DNA of 64,000 bases. Origin: Treponema sp. GTDB taxonomy: Bacteria > Spirochaetota > Spirochaetia > Treponematales > Treponemataceae. This document shows positions 42,920-52,480 of this stretch, in pieces. Position 1 is the first letter of the stretch. Each line of letters begins with the position of its first letter. The position numbers and the translations under genes are program-made. Location: contig JAFSJX010000098.1 in NCBI GenBank assembly GCA_017449285.1, positions 110,987 through 174,986 of the forward strand. The letters are read 5' to 3'. The notes beneath the pieces are model-generated. The model saw only the letters and a program-made list of their open reading frames with translations. It searched no databases and had not been told where the DNA came from.

Positions 42920-44440
42920 ATGTCTTCAACAACTATTGCTTTGATTGTGGCTTTTATTTTGTACTTGGGATTCATGGTGTATATTGGAATGCGCAACATG
43001 AAGAAAAATGCAAGTGCAAGCGATTTCTTTTTGGGCGGACGGAATGTTGGTCCGTGGATGACGGCTTTGAGTGCAGAAGCATCCGATATGAGCGGCTGGC
43101 TTTTAATGGGTCTTCCGGGACTTGCGTATCTTGGTGGTATGAAAGAGGCATTCTGGACGGCGGTTGGTCTTGCGGTCGGTACGTATCTAAGCTGGCTGAT
43201 TGTGGCAAAGCCTTTGCGCAAGTGTACGGTGACGTTTGGAAATTCGATTACGATTCCTGAATTTTTGACAAATCGTTTTAACGACAAGCAGCATTTGATT
43301 TCTACAATTATGGTCATCTTCAATCTGCTGTTTTTCACGATTTACGTTGCTTCGGGTCTTGTGGCGTGTGCAAAATTGTTCAACTCGGTGTTTGGTCTGC
43401 CGTATCATGCGGGACTGGTAATCGGGCTGGTGGTCATTCTTGCGTACACGATTATGGGCGGCTATCTTGCGGTTTGCTCGACGGATTTTGTGCAAGGAAC
43501 GCTGATGTTCATCGCGCTTCTGATTGCTGGTACGGTGATGGTAGTGACTTTGGGCGGACCTGCCGAAGCGTTTGCAAAAGTGCAGGATTTTAGCCAGCGG
43601 GCTATGTCTGGTGAATTCAACAGTCTGAGTGAAAAAATGCAGGATGCCTTTACGCGCAACCAAAATTTCAGCGTGACGGCGATTATTTCTTCTGTTGTGT
43701 GGGGATTGGGCTATTTTGGAATGCCGCATTTTATCGTGCGCTTTATGGGAATTCGTTCCGCAAATGAAGTAAAACTTTCGCGCCGCATTGCGATTGTGTG
43801 GGTTATCGTTGCGCTGGGTGTTGCGGTTCTCGTTGGTTCTTTGGGAACGGTCTATCTGCCAAAGATTCTGAATACGTCTGCCGCAGAAACGGTTTTCAGC
43901 GAATCAATCAAACTGATGTTCCCTGCGTTTGTGGCGGGTATTTTCCTGTGTGCGATTCTTGCGGCGGCGATGAGTACGGCAGACAGTCAGCTTTTGGTCG
44001 CCTCTTCCTCTTTTAGCCAGGATATTTACAAAGGGCTGATTAAGAAAAATGCGTCTGACAAAGACGTGCTTACCGTAAGCCGTATTACTGTGTTTGTGGT
44101 GGCGGCAATTGCGTTCTGTATCTCGCTGAATCAGAACAGTTCAATTTTCAGTCTGGTCAGTTACGCATGGGCAGGATTTGGCTCAACGATTGGTCCGCTG
44201 ATTCTGCTTGCTCTGTTCTGGAAAGGCACGACTCGCAACGGTGCATTGGTTGGTCTGATTGTGGGTGCGGTAACGGTCATCACATGGCATTCGATCCACG
44301 GCGGTATTTTTGACGTGTATGAGATTCTGCCGGGATTTATGTTCTGTCTGCTGGCGACTGTTGTGGTTAGTTTGGTTGACAGAAATGTTGATGCTGACGT
44401 GCTGAAAAAATTCGATGAATACAGAGCGTTGAAAGACTGA
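42920..44440 (+). CDS. putP: Sodium/proline symporter
   Basis: 506 residues with about 13 membrane segments, of the sodium:solute symporter family. PutP-type features: SDMSGWLLMGLPGLAYLGGM, ETLGNAITIPEF-like TFGNSITIPEFLTNRF, and AILAAAMSTADSQLLVASSS. Imports proline with Na+. Start at ATG 42920 (AGGAG upstream); the longer frame from 42869 lacks support. Confidence 0.9.
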   Translation: MSSTTIALIVAFILYLGFMVYIGMRNMKKNASASDFFLGGRNVGPWMTALSAEASDMSGWLLMGLPGLAYLGGMKEAFWTAVGLAVGTYLSWLIVAKPLRKCTVTFGNSITIPEFLTNRFNDKQHLISTIMVIFNLLFFTIYVASGLVACAKLFNSVFGLPYHAGLVIGLVVILAYTIMGGYLAVCSTDFVQGTLMFIALLIAGTVMVVTLGGPAEAFAKVQDFSQRAMSGEFNSLSEKMQDAFTRNQNFSVTAIISSVVWGLGYFGMPHFIVRFMGIRSANEVKLSRRIAIVWVIVALGVAVLVGSLGTVYLPKILNTSAAETVFSESIKLMFPAFVAGIFLCAILAAAMSTADSQLLVASSSFSQDIYKGLIKKNASDKDVLTVSRITVFVVAAIAFCISLNQNSSIFSLVSYAWAGFGSTIGPLILLALFWKGTTRNGALVGLIVGAVTVITWHSIHGGIFDVYEILPGFMFCLLATVVVSLVDRNVDADVLKKFDEYRALKD

Positions 44441-44619
44441 TGGCTTGCCCGTGTTATACAGAAGATGACAACGCTGGCGTAAACATTGTCAATGACATTA
44501 AACAGCTTTGCAAAAAAATGATGGGGCTGTTTAAGAAAAAACGCACTGACACGGCTACGCCAGCCGCCTCAATTCCAACCATTTCCGAATTAAAAGCGGA
44601 ACCTCATACAGCATCATAA
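44440..44619 (+). CDS. Small ORF coupled to putP (59 aa)
   Basis: Its ATG overlaps the last base of the putP TGA (TGATG). The product begins MACPCYTEDD and has a basic amphipathic stretch KQLCKKMMGLFKKKRTD. The last 65 bp overlap the 3' end of the converging MATE gene. No family recognised; tight coupling is the main evidence. It could be a small cysteine-containing partner of the symporter or a chance frame. Confidence 0.4.
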   Translation: MACPCYTEDDNAGVNIVNDIKQLCKKMMGLFKKKRTDTATPAASIPTISELKAEPHTAS

Positions 44620-45886
44620 CGAGCCACCCGATTCCGCAGGCAAATGCCACTCCAGCAATGCCGTACCGAGGGGCAAGCAACAGGGCAAATCCTGCGCGAG
44701 TAATCATCTGTACGCTGGTGGCAATAACAGTGACGCGCATAATGCCACAACCACGGAAGAATCCTTGGATTCCGTTGGTTATCGCGGGCATGGTATACAA
44801 ACACGCCATGATGAAGAGATACTGCCGACCGAGGCGCAAAACTTCTACCTCATCATCACCTGCAAAAAGCCACATCAACTGACTGCGGAACGCAAACACA
44901 GACGCACCAATTAAAATGCCGTAAACAAATTCAATGACCAGCCCTTTTCGTAAGCCCTGCCTCATTCGCAAAGGATTTTCTGCGCCGTGATTCTGAGCGG
45001 TAAAGGTAGTCATCGCCTGTCCGATGCTTTGTTCCGGCTGAAAGCAAAAATCATCTACTTTTGTGCCCGCATTGAACGTGGCGATGGAATCTACACCCAG
45101 CGGATTGACCGCGCTCTGTACGACCAGTTTGCCAACATACAGAACGGTTTGTTGCATGGCAGTGGCAAGGCTATAACTGATGGTTTTTCCCATAAGCGCG
45201 GTTTCTATTTTGAATTCATGCGGACGAACGGCAATAAGCGGCTCTTTCAGATATACATAGCCGATGCACAAAAGACAGGAGATTGCCTGAGAAGCAACGG
45301 TTGCAATTGCCGCGCCAGTCATTCCTAACTGAAAAATCGCCACCAGAACAAAATCAAGCGCACCGTTGATGATTGCACTGATTGCTACACAGATAATCGG
45401 AGTTTTGCTGTCTCCCACGGCGCGTAACGTGGCGGCACTTATATTATAGAAAAAAGTAAAAAGCAGTCCGCAAAAAACGATGCGCAGATAGTGTGCAGAC
45501 GGCGCAATCAGTTCTTCGGGGGAACGCACCAAACGCAAAAGAGGAACGGCACAGACAAAACAAATCGTGCTGACGCAGACGGTGAACACAAATCCAATCG
45601 TTACGGTCGTGCTGATTTCCGCTTTAAGTTTTTCAAAATTCTTCGCGCCGTAAAATTCGCTTATCAATACACCCGCACCCCAGCTGATTCCCACGATAAA
45701 AAAAATCGTGATGTTCATAATAGGATTGGCAATTCCTGCGGCAGCAAGGCTTACTTTTCCTGCAAACCGACCGAGGATAATGGAATCTACCGCATTGTAA
45801 GTGAGTTGGAAAAAATTACCGAGGATGAGCGGAACGGCAAACCCAATCAAGTGATTTACGATGTTCCCCTGGGTCATATCTTTCAT
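44555..45886 (-). CDS. MATE-family efflux transporter
   Basis: About 12 membrane segments in two MatE halves; N-terminal GNFFQLTYNAVDSIILGRFAG and AAGIANPIMNI are the family pattern, second half FNAGTKVDDFCFQPEQSIGQ. Exports drugs or cationic metabolites with Na+ or H+. Start at MKDMTQGNI 45886, whose ATG is 7 nt from a TATAGT box; the frame extends to 45940. No operon partners. Confidence 0.9.
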   Translation of the reverse strand: MKDMTQGNIVNHLIGFAVPLILGNFFQLTYNAVDSIILGRFAGKVSLAAAGIANPIMNITIFFIVGISWGAGVLISEFYGAKNFEKLKAEISTTVTIGFVFTVCVSTICFVCAVPLLRLVRSPEELIAPSAHYLRIVFCGLLFTFFYNISAATLRAVGDSKTPIICVAISAIINGALDFVLVAIFQLGMTGAAIATVASQAISCLLCIGYVYLKEPLIAVRPHEFKIETALMGKTISYSLATAMQQTVLYVGKLVVQSAVNPLGVDSIATFNAGTKVDDFCFQPEQSIGQAMTTFTAQNHGAENPLRMRQGLRKGLVIEFVYGILIGASVFAFRSQLMWLFAGDDEVEVLRLGRQYLFIMACLYTMPAITNGIQGFFRGCGIMRVTVIATSVQMITRAGFALLLAPRYGIAGVAFACGIGWLVMMLYEVPLLIRKWLELRRLA

Positions 45887-46034
45887 AGCAAAAACTATAG
45901 CACAACGCATAAATAAGGTACAGAAGACTGACATGTGCAAAAAAGACGAAAATTTCTGAAAAAACTAGAGCCAATGCTATTGATTGTTAGCGCATACTAA
46001 TATATATTATTCATTGGTAATTTAGAGGAATCAA

Positions 46035-46247
46035 ATGATACCCTTAGTTTTTGCAGAACGAGAAGAAGAGCAGATTATTAAAAAAATTGGTGGTAACGAA
46101 GAAATCAAACACCATTTGGCAGACCTTGGTTTTACCGTGGGCGGAACAGTTACGGTGGTCAATTCGCTCAACGGAAATGTCATCGTCAAAGTAAAAGAAT
46201 CCCGTATCGCCATCAACGAAGACATGGCGCGGCGGATTATGGTGTAA
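46035..46247 (+). CDS. feoA: FeoA-domain protein 1
   Basis: 70-residue SH3-like FeoA protein (IIKKIGGNEEIKHHLADLGF, GGTVTVVNSLNGNVIVKVKE). Cytoplasmic accessory of ferrous iron transport. AGAGGA precedes the ATG. An AT-rich palindrome TAATATATATTA lies about 35 bp upstream; whether it is a metal-regulator site is not clear. Confidence 0.9.
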   Translation: MIPLVFAEREEEQIIKKIGGNEEIKHHLADLGFTVGGTVTVVNSLNGNVIVKVKESRIAINEDMARRIMV

Positions 46248-46276
46248 ATGCGTGTAAATAAAATGGAGGTACATAG

Positions 46277-46498
46277 ATGAAAACATTACGTGAAGCCAAA
46301 ATTGGCGAAACGGTTAAAGTGGTCAAGCTGCATGGCGAAGGCGCGGTCAAACGACGCATTATGGACATGGGCGTGACAAAAGGTGTGGAAGTGTTCGTGC
46401 GCAAGGTTGCGCCGCTGGGAGATCCGATTGAAGTCACTGTTCGTGGCTATGAACTTTCTTTGCGCAAGGCTGACGCAGAAATGATTGAGGTGGAATAA
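46277..46498 (+). CDS. feoA: FeoA-domain protein 2
   Basis: 73-residue FeoA (KIGETVKVVKLHGEGAVKRR, RIMDMGVTKGVEVFVRKVAP, GDPIEVTVRGYELSLRKADA). Second FeoA copy of the operon, with GGAGG upstream; feoB starts 1 nt after its stop. Confidence 0.92.
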   Translation: MKTLREAKIGETVKVVKLHGEGAVKRRIMDMGVTKGVEVFVRKVAPLGDPIEVTVRGYELSLRKADAEMIEVE

Positions 46499-46499
46499 A

Positions 46500-48995
46500 A
46501 TGGATATACGAATCGCACTTGCAGGAAACCCCAATGCGGGAAAAACGACGCTCTTTAACGCGCTGACCGGTTCAAACCAATTTGTTGGAAACTGGCCAGG
46601 CGTTACGGTGGAGAAAAAAGAGGGCAAACTCAAAAAGCATGACGGCGTTACCATTACGGACTTGCCCGGCATCTATTCGCTTTCGCCCTACACGCTTGAA
46701 GAAGTGGTGGCGCGCAACTATCTGGTTGGAGAACGCCCCGACGCAATCCTGAACATCGTGGACGGCACGAATTTGGAGCGCAATCTGTACCTCACTACGC
46801 AACTGGTTGAGCTGGGCATTCCCGTGGTCATTGCGCTCAACATGATGGATTTGGTAAAAAAGGCGGGCGACAAGATTGACACGGCAGAACTTTCCCGCCA
46901 GCTCGGGTGCAAAATCGTGGAAATTTCCGCACTCAAGGGCACGAACGTCATGGAAGCGGCAGAAGAGGCAATCAAGGCGGCGCAGGAGACAAAGACTGTT
47001 CCACAGCATTCTTTCTCTGGCCCGGTGGAACACGCGCTGGCGCACATTGAGGAAGCCGTCGTTCATTCGCTTCCCGAGGAGCAGCAGCGATGGTACGCAA
47101 TCAAGGTGTTTGAGCGTGACGACAAAGTGCTGGAATCGCTCAAGGTTGAAAAATCTACGCTGGAGCATATTGAAAACGACATCAAGGCGGCAGAAAAAGA
47201 ATTGGACGATGACGCGGAAAGTATCATCACCAACGAACGCTACATTTACATTGCGAACATTTTGAAGTCCAGCTACAAAAAACGCAATGCGGGAAGCCTT
47301 ACTACCTCAGACAAAATTGACCGCGTGGTGACGAACCGTTGGTTGGGTCTTCCGATTTTCGCCGTGATTATGTTCCTTGTGTACTGGATTGCAATGGTCG
47401 GCGTGGGAGCGTCGGCAACGGACTGGGCAAATGACGGCTTGTTTGGTGACGGCTGGCATCTGTTTGGGATTGGAACAAGCGCGTATGAGGAAGAAGCGGA
47501 AAACTACGGCGCGGCAGTGACGGCGGCAGACGCATTCGCAGGGCTTGACGTGGAGGCAGAAGATTTTGACGCAGACGCAACACTTGCCTCGTTGAACAAT
47601 TATGTCCCCGAAAGCGAGAGCGTGCAGTACGCCACCGTGGACGAAGAGACGCTTGAAGACGGCGAAGTGACCGTATACTTTAACACCGTTCCTGGAGACG
47701 CAGACGATGATGTAAATCCGCTGTCATACAAGGATGCGGTCGCGTACTTCAGCGAAAAAGGCTTTGACGAGCCAGATCCGGCTGATTTTGGCGTATGGGT
47801 TCCTGGTGTTCCCGTGGTGGTTGGCAATCTTCTTGAAAAAATCGGCTGTGCGGAATGGCTTTCTGGGCTGATTTTGGACGGTATCGTTGCTGGTGTTGGC
47901 GCAGTCCTCGGATTTGTTCCGCAGATGCTCGTGCTGTTCCTTATGCTGGCATTTTTGGAAGCGTGCGGCTACATGGCTCGCATTGCGTTCGTGCTGGACC
48001 GCATTTTCCGCAAGTTCGGGCTTTCCGGGAAATCATTCATTCCGATGCTCGTGGGAACGGGCTGTGGCATTCCGGGAATCATGGCAAGCCGCACGATTGA
48101 AAACGAGCGCGACCGCCGTATGACCATTATGACCACGACATTCATTCCGTGCGGTGCAAAAGTGCCGTTCATTGCCATGGTTGCGGGCGCGATTTTTGCC
48201 GGTTCTGCGTGGGTTGCCACGAGCGCGTATTTCATCGGCATGGCGGCAATCGTCATTTCCGGCATCATGCTTAAAAAGACCAAGATGTTCGCTGGAAATC
48301 CCGCTCCGTTCGTCATGGAACTTCCCGCATACCATCTGCCCACGCTTGGAAACGTCCTGCGCTCCATGTGGGAACGCGGCTGGTCATTCATCAAGAAAGC
48401 GGGAACAATCATCTTGCTTTCAACGATTATCGTCTGGTTCACCTCGTTCTTCGGCTGGGCAGATGACGGATTTAGGATGCTGGCGGAAGATGAACTTGAC
48501 CGCTCAATCCTTGCCAAAATCGGCGGCGCAATCGCATGGATTTTCAGCCCGCTCGGCTGGGGCAACTGGCAAGCGACTGTGGCTTCCATCACGGGCTTGG
48601 TTGCAAAGGAAAACATTGTCGGCACGATGGGCATTCTGTACGGTGCAGGCGACGTAACGGCATTCCAGGCAATCGGACAGGCGTTCAACGGCTTGACGGG
48701 CTATTCGTTCCTCGTGTTCAATTTGCTGTGTGCGCCGTGCTTTGCGGCAATCGGTGCTATCCGCCGCGAGATGAACAGCGCAAAGTGGACATGGTTCGCC
48801 ATCGGCTACCAGTGCGGCTTTGCCTACACCATCGCGCTGATGATACATCACTTTGGCCGCCTGTTTACGGGCAATGTGAGCGTCATCGGGCTGATTGCTT
48901 CTGTCGTGCTTCTTGCTGGAATTGTTTATATGTTGTTCTTCAAGAAATACAGCGAGGCGACTACACTCACTGCAAATGTGGACGTAGGTAAATAA
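46500..48995 (+). CDS. feoB: Ferrous iron transporter FeoB with a large acidic insert
   Basis: Inner-membrane Fe2+ transporter. N-terminal G domain: GNPNAGKTTLFNALTG, TDLPGIYSLSPYT, NMMDLVKK; then Gate motifs GTGCGIPGIMASRTIENERD and IPCGAKVPF and a second gate near LLCAPCFAAIGAIRRE. Between the first membrane helix and the gate helices is an unusual ~130-residue insert very rich in Asp/Glu/Ala (about residues 305-440) predicted to face the periplasm. 831 aa, start MDIRIALAG. Confidence 0.94.
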   Translation: MDIRIALAGNPNAGKTTLFNALTGSNQFVGNWPGVTVEKKEGKLKKHDGVTITDLPGIYSLSPYTLEEVVARNYLVGERPDAILNIVDGTNLERNLYLTTQLVELGIPVVIALNMMDLVKKAGDKIDTAELSRQLGCKIVEISALKGTNVMEAAEEAIKAAQETKTVPQHSFSGPVEHALAHIEEAVVHSLPEEQQRWYAIKVFERDDKVLESLKVEKSTLEHIENDIKAAEKELDDDAESIITNERYIYIANILKSSYKKRNAGSLTTSDKIDRVVTNRWLGLPIFAVIMFLVYWIAMVGVGASATDWANDGLFGDGWHLFGIGTSAYEEEAENYGAAVTAADAFAGLDVEAEDFDADATLASLNNYVPESESVQYATVDEETLEDGEVTVYFNTVPGDADDDVNPLSYKDAVAYFSEKGFDEPDPADFGVWVPGVPVVVGNLLEKIGCAEWLSGLILDGIVAGVGAVLGFVPQMLVLFLMLAFLEACGYMARIAFVLDRIFRKFGLSGKSFIPMLVGTGCGIPGIMASRTIENERDRRMTIMTTTFIPCGAKVPFIAMVAGAIFAGSAWVATSAYFIGMAAIVISGIMLKKTKMFAGNPAPFVMELPAYHLPTLGNVLRSMWERGWSFIKKAGTIILLSTIIVWFTSFFGWADDGFRMLAEDELDRSILAKIGGAIAWIFSPLGWGNWQATVASITGLVAKENIVGTMGILYGAGDVTAFQAIGQAFNGLTGYSFLVFNLLCAPCFAAIGAIRREMNSAKWTWFAIGYQCGFAYTIALMIHHFGRLFTGNVSVIGLIASVVLLAGIVYMLFFKKYSEATTLTANVDVGK

Positions 48996-49435
48996 TGGGA
49001 ACGCTCATTGTGGGCATCATTTTGGTGGCTGTTGTTGCGGCCATCATTATGAGTTTGTTTAAAAACAAAAAAAACGGAAAATCTTCGTGCGGAAATAACT
49101 GCGCCCACTGTGCCATGTCGGGAAGTTGTCATAAGAAGGGGGAAGTCTCCCCCTCGCTCCAACCGCCTGAGGCGTTTTCCGCTACCCCTTCTCCTAAGGG
49201 GCAAAGCCCCTTAAAATCCCCTGTCGTCACCGTACTCCATATTGACGGCATGATGTGCGCCATGTGCGAGTCCCACATACATGATGCAATCCGCAATAAT
49301 TTTGCCGTGCAGTCAGTAAAAGCATCACACAAAACAGGCATCTGTGAAATCAAAAGCAATGCCCCGCTGGACGAAGAAAAAGTACAGAAAGTGATTGCGG
49401 AAACAGGGTATACGCTCAAAAACAGTCTTTCATAA
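48995..49435 (+). CDS. FeoB-associated Cys-rich membrane protein fused to an HMA domain
   Basis: Residues 1-48: one membrane helix and SSCGNNCAHCAMSGSCHKK, the FeoB-associated Cys-rich protein. Residues 75-146: a heavy-metal-associated domain with metal site GMMCAMCESH. The linker (about 49-76) is encoded entirely by palindromic element copy B. ATG overlaps the feoB TAA. Probably handles metal next to the transporter. Terminator follows, with the stop codon in its loop. Confidence 0.8.
   Translation: MGTLIVGIILVAVVAAIIMSLFKNKKNGKSSCGNNCAHCAMSGSCHKKGEVSPSLQPPEAFSATPSPKGQSPLKSPVVTVLHIDGMMCAMCESHIHDAIRNNFAVQSVKASHKTGICEIKSNAPLDEEKVQKVIAETGYTLKNSLS
49138..49221 (+). repeat. palindromic repeat element family 1, copy B (in frame)
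   Basis: 84 bp, exactly 28 codons. GGGGGAAGTCTCCCCC hairpin, CGCTCC, a CCGCCTGAGGCG-type hairpin, TTTTCCGCTACCCC, AAGGGGCAAAGCCCCTT hairpin and final AAATCCCC. Confidence 0.8.
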
Positions 49436-49453
49436 CGGAGGACTGTTTTTTTT
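49418..49453 (+). terminator. Rho-independent terminator of the feo operon
   Basis: AAAAACAGTC (49418-49427) pairs with GACTGTTTTT (49441-49450) and runs into more T; the preceding gene's TAA sits in the loop. Confidence 0.8.
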
Positions 49454-49514
49454 GCGATTTACACAAAATGGAAAAACTGTGGTATAATGACCTTGCGTTT
49501 TTTGGAGGAGTTTT

Positions 49515-50510
49515 ATGTACACAGCGAACAGTACACGATATGAAAAAATGATTTACCGCCAGTGCGGAAAGAGCGGGCTCAAACTTCCGGCGATTTCGCT
49601 TGGGTTGTGGCAGAATTTTGGATTTGGCTCTGTGTTTGAGAATGCGGAGAAGATGTGCCACACGGCGTTTGACCTGGGAATCACGCATTTTGACCTTGCG
49701 AACAACTACGGGCATCCATTCAACGGCTCTGCGGAAGAAAATTTCAAGAAAATCCTTGACCGAGGACTTCGCTCTTATCGTGACGAACTGTGCATTTCGA
49801 CCAAAGCGGGCTACGAGATGTGGGATGGACCTTACGGAGACAGGAACGGCAGCCGAAAGTATCTGATTTCCTCGCTTGACCAGAGCCTGAAGCGCATGGG
49901 CTTGGATTATGTGGATATTTTTTACCACCATGTTTTTGACCCAAACACGCCGCTTGAAGAAACCGCGCTTGCCCTTGACCAGATTGTTCGGAGCGGAAAA
50001 GCGTTGTATGTCGGCGTTTCAAATTACAACCGCGCACAGACAGCAGAAATTTCCGTAATTTTTAAGGAACTTCACACGCCGTTCATCGTAAACCAGCCGT
50101 CTTATTCTATGTTGAACCGCTGGGTGGAAGAGGACGGGCTTGACGCATGGACAAAAGAAAACGGCGTTGGACTTTCGCTCTTTTCGCCATTGTTTCAGGG
50201 GGTGCTTACTGACCGTTATCTGAACGGTGTTCCCGAAGATTCGCGGCTTGCAAAAGGAAATACTTCTCTGGTACAGAAATACAACCCAAAAGTGCTTGAA
50301 AAAGCAAAGAAACTGAACACAATCGCACAAAAACGCGGGCAAAAACTTTCGCAGATGGCGATTGCATGGCTTCTACACAACGATGCTGTCACCACGGTTC
50401 TGATTGGTGCAAGCCGCCCCAGCCAAATTGAAGAGAATGTAAAGGCGTTGGAAAACCTTGTTTTTTCGGAAGCAGAACTGGCTGAGATTGAGGCTGTGTT
50501 GCGGGGATAA
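49515..50510 (+). CDS. Aldo/keto reductase, YghZ/GpR type
   Basis: 331 residues resembling L-glyceraldehyde 3-phosphate reductases: MIYRQCGKSGLKLPAISLGL, THFDLANNYGHPFNGSAEEN, ISTKAGYEMWDGPYGD and FYHHVFDPNTPLEET. The catalytic Asp, Tyr, Lys and His are present. May detoxify aldehydes. TATAAT near 49483 and GGAGGAG before the ATG. Confidence 0.9.
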   Translation: MYTANSTRYEKMIYRQCGKSGLKLPAISLGLWQNFGFGSVFENAEKMCHTAFDLGITHFDLANNYGHPFNGSAEENFKKILDRGLRSYRDELCISTKAGYEMWDGPYGDRNGSRKYLISSLDQSLKRMGLDYVDIFYHHVFDPNTPLEETALALDQIVRSGKALYVGVSNYNRAQTAEISVIFKELHTPFIVNQPSYSMLNRWVEEDGLDAWTKENGVGLSLFSPLFQGVLTDRYLNGVPEDSRLAKGNTSLVQKYNPKVLEKAKKLNTIAQKRGQKLSQMAIAWLLHNDAVTTVLIGASRPSQIEENVKALENLVFSEAELAEIEAVLRG

Positions 50511-50636
50511 TAACACAATAGATAGTTCGAATGTCGATATTTAATTCCGTATATCTGTACAAATCCTTAAACTTTGATATAATTACATTAAAGATTCCTT
50601 AATTTTAATATAAATGGCTTTGAAGTTAAGGAAGAA

Positions 50637-50678
50637 ATGATAAACTGCGACGGCTGCCGCATGGACGGGCGGGCTTAA
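50637..50678 (+). pseudogene. Possible DUF3795 gene remnant or 13-codon ORF
   Basis: AAGGAAG then ATG and 13 codons reading MINCDGCRMDGRA. The CDGCRxDG pattern is the hallmark of DUF3795 cysteine proteins; only this piece remains. Confidence 0.3.
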
Positions 50679-50693
50679 AAAGGAGATTAAATC

Positions 50694-51746
50694 ATGAAAA
50701 AAGCAGGAAAGGTTTTTGCGGTAGTTTTTATTTCGGTTGCGATGTTCTCATTTTTGGGCTGCGCAAAGAAAAGCACACAGTATTTCAAATCGTGGAACGA
50801 ATGCGATTCATTGAACGCCTTGATTGAATATGTTGAGGATGTAACGAATAAAAAATCGCCGAACTTTATTCCTGTTGAAGACAGAATCGCCACCTTTGAC
50901 ATGGACGGAACTTTTATCGGCGAGTTGTATCCCTCATATTTTGAATACAATATGCTGGAATACCGCGTTCTTGATGACCCTGATTATAAGGACAAGGCTT
51001 CTGAAAGCGAAATTTCTGCGGCAAATGCAATCAGGGATTTTGTGCGGAACGGAAAGCCTCTTCCAGCTCATTTTGATTTGATTCACGGTCGTGCGGCTGC
51101 AAAAGCTTATGCTGGTCTTACAATTCCTGAGTTCGATGCGTATGTCAAGAATTTTGCAAAAAAAACGCCGAACGGTTTTGAAGGCATGACCTATGCAGAA
51201 TCTTTTTATAAACCGATGCTTGAAGTTTTTGATTATCTGACTGCCAACGGTTTTACATTCTATGTGGTTTCTGGCTCTGACCGATTCATTTGTCGGGCAC
51301 TCGTCGAGTCTATTGGCATTAAGCCGAACCGCGTTATCGGAATGGATGTGCTTTTAAAATCTGACAATCAAGGAGATGAAGAGGGCGTAAACTACACATT
51401 TAAGATCAGCGACACGCTTCTCAGAACGGATGTCCTTCTTATCAAAAACCTTAAAACAAACAAAGTAAAGAATATTGCGCAGGAAATCGGAAAAGTTCCC
51501 GTTCTTTCGTTTGGAAACAGCGGCGGAGACTCGGCGATGCATAATTACTGCCTTGCAAACACAAAATACAAGACCCGTGCCTTTATGCTGATTGCCGATG
51601 ACGACGAAGACGACCACGCCAACCGCGAAAAGGCTCTTAAACTCGGCGAAAACTGGAAAGAAGCCGGTTATGTCGTAATTTCCATGCGTGATGACTTCAA
51701 GACAATTTACGGCGAAAATGTAAAGAAAGTGGATTTTAAGTTTTAG
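50694..51746 (+). CDS. HAD-superfamily phosphatase lipoprotein
   Basis: Lipobox FLGC; a periplasmic lipid-anchored phosphatase. HAD motifs: nucleophile in ATFDMDGTF, motif II YVVSGSD, motif IV SFGNSGGDSAMHNY. 350 aa, similar in plan to secreted acid phosphatases that release phosphate from organic sources. AAGGAG before the ATG; followed 12 nt later by a flavin-dependent reductase gene. Confidence 0.85.
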   Translation: MKKAGKVFAVVFISVAMFSFLGCAKKSTQYFKSWNECDSLNALIEYVEDVTNKKSPNFIPVEDRIATFDMDGTFIGELYPSYFEYNMLEYRVLDDPDYKDKASESEISAANAIRDFVRNGKPLPAHFDLIHGRAAAKAYAGLTIPEFDAYVKNFAKKTPNGFEGMTYAESFYKPMLEVFDYLTANGFTFYVVSGSDRFICRALVESIGIKPNRVIGMDVLLKSDNQGDEEGVNYTFKISDTLLRTDVLLIKNLKTNKVKNIAQEIGKVPVLSFGNSGGDSAMHNYCLANTKYKTRAFMLIADDDEDDHANREKALKLGENWKEAGYVVISMRDDFKTIYGENVKKVDFKF

Positions 51747-51758
51747 GAGAAACGCTCT

Positions 51759-52328
51759 GTGTTGCTTTACATAAATGCCTGTGTGCGAAAGAATTCGCGC
51801 ACAGACGAACTTGCCCGTTTTGTGCTTTCCAAGTCTAGCGATTCGGACACTCAGGAAGTGAATCTTCAAAAAGAGCGGATTCTGCCGCTTGACGAAGAAA
51901 CACTTTCTCGCCGTGACAATTGTATTGCAAGCGGAAATTTTTCAGACGCAGTTTTTTCTTATGCACGACAATTTGCGCAGGCGGACGAAATCGTCATTTC
52001 CGCTCCGTACTGGGATTTGCTTTTTCCTTCCTCGGTCCGCGCGTACTTTGAGCGCGTGTGTGCAGTCGGCGTGACTTTTGCCTACACGGAATCTGGCGAG
52101 CCAAAATCTCTTTGCAAGGCAAAACGACTTACATACATAACGACAGCGGGCGGCTTCATCGGAGAGCAGCATCTTGGATTTGAATATGTGCGTTCAATTG
52201 CGACACAGTTTTTTGGTATATGCGACATCCGAATGGTAAAGGCAGAAGGTTTGGACATTGTTGGTGCGGATGTGCGGAAAATCATCGAAAAAGCAAAACA
52301 GGATTATCAAAGGAACAATAAGCAATAA
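51759..52328 (+). CDS. NAD(P)H-dependent flavodoxin-fold oxidoreductase
   Basis: 189 residues with a flavodoxin-like fold: LLYINACVRKNSRTDELARF (phosphate-binding start), EIVISAPYWDLLFPSSVRAY and TYITTAGGFIG match FMN-dependent azoreductase/quinone reductase proteins. GTG start with AGGAGA upstream; likely cotranscribed with the HAD lipoprotein. Confidence 0.8.
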   Translation: MLLYINACVRKNSRTDELARFVLSKSSDSDTQEVNLQKERILPLDEETLSRRDNCIASGNFSDAVFSYARQFAQADEIVISAPYWDLLFPSSVRAYFERVCAVGVTFAYTESGEPKSLCKAKRLTYITTAGGFIGEQHLGFEYVRSIATQFFGICDIRMVKAEGLDIVGADVRKIIEKAKQDYQRNNKQ

Positions 52329-52480
52329 GATTTTTCATTGTAATCTGGTTCCGTTGTTTCCTTTTTGATTGACAAAATATGGTTTTCAACTTGTACCTCC
52401 CATTCTGAAAATTTTTTCATCTTCATTTCAGTTCCTTTTCATGTCCTAAAGAACTCGTCCGTCTATACTTATATTTATAT

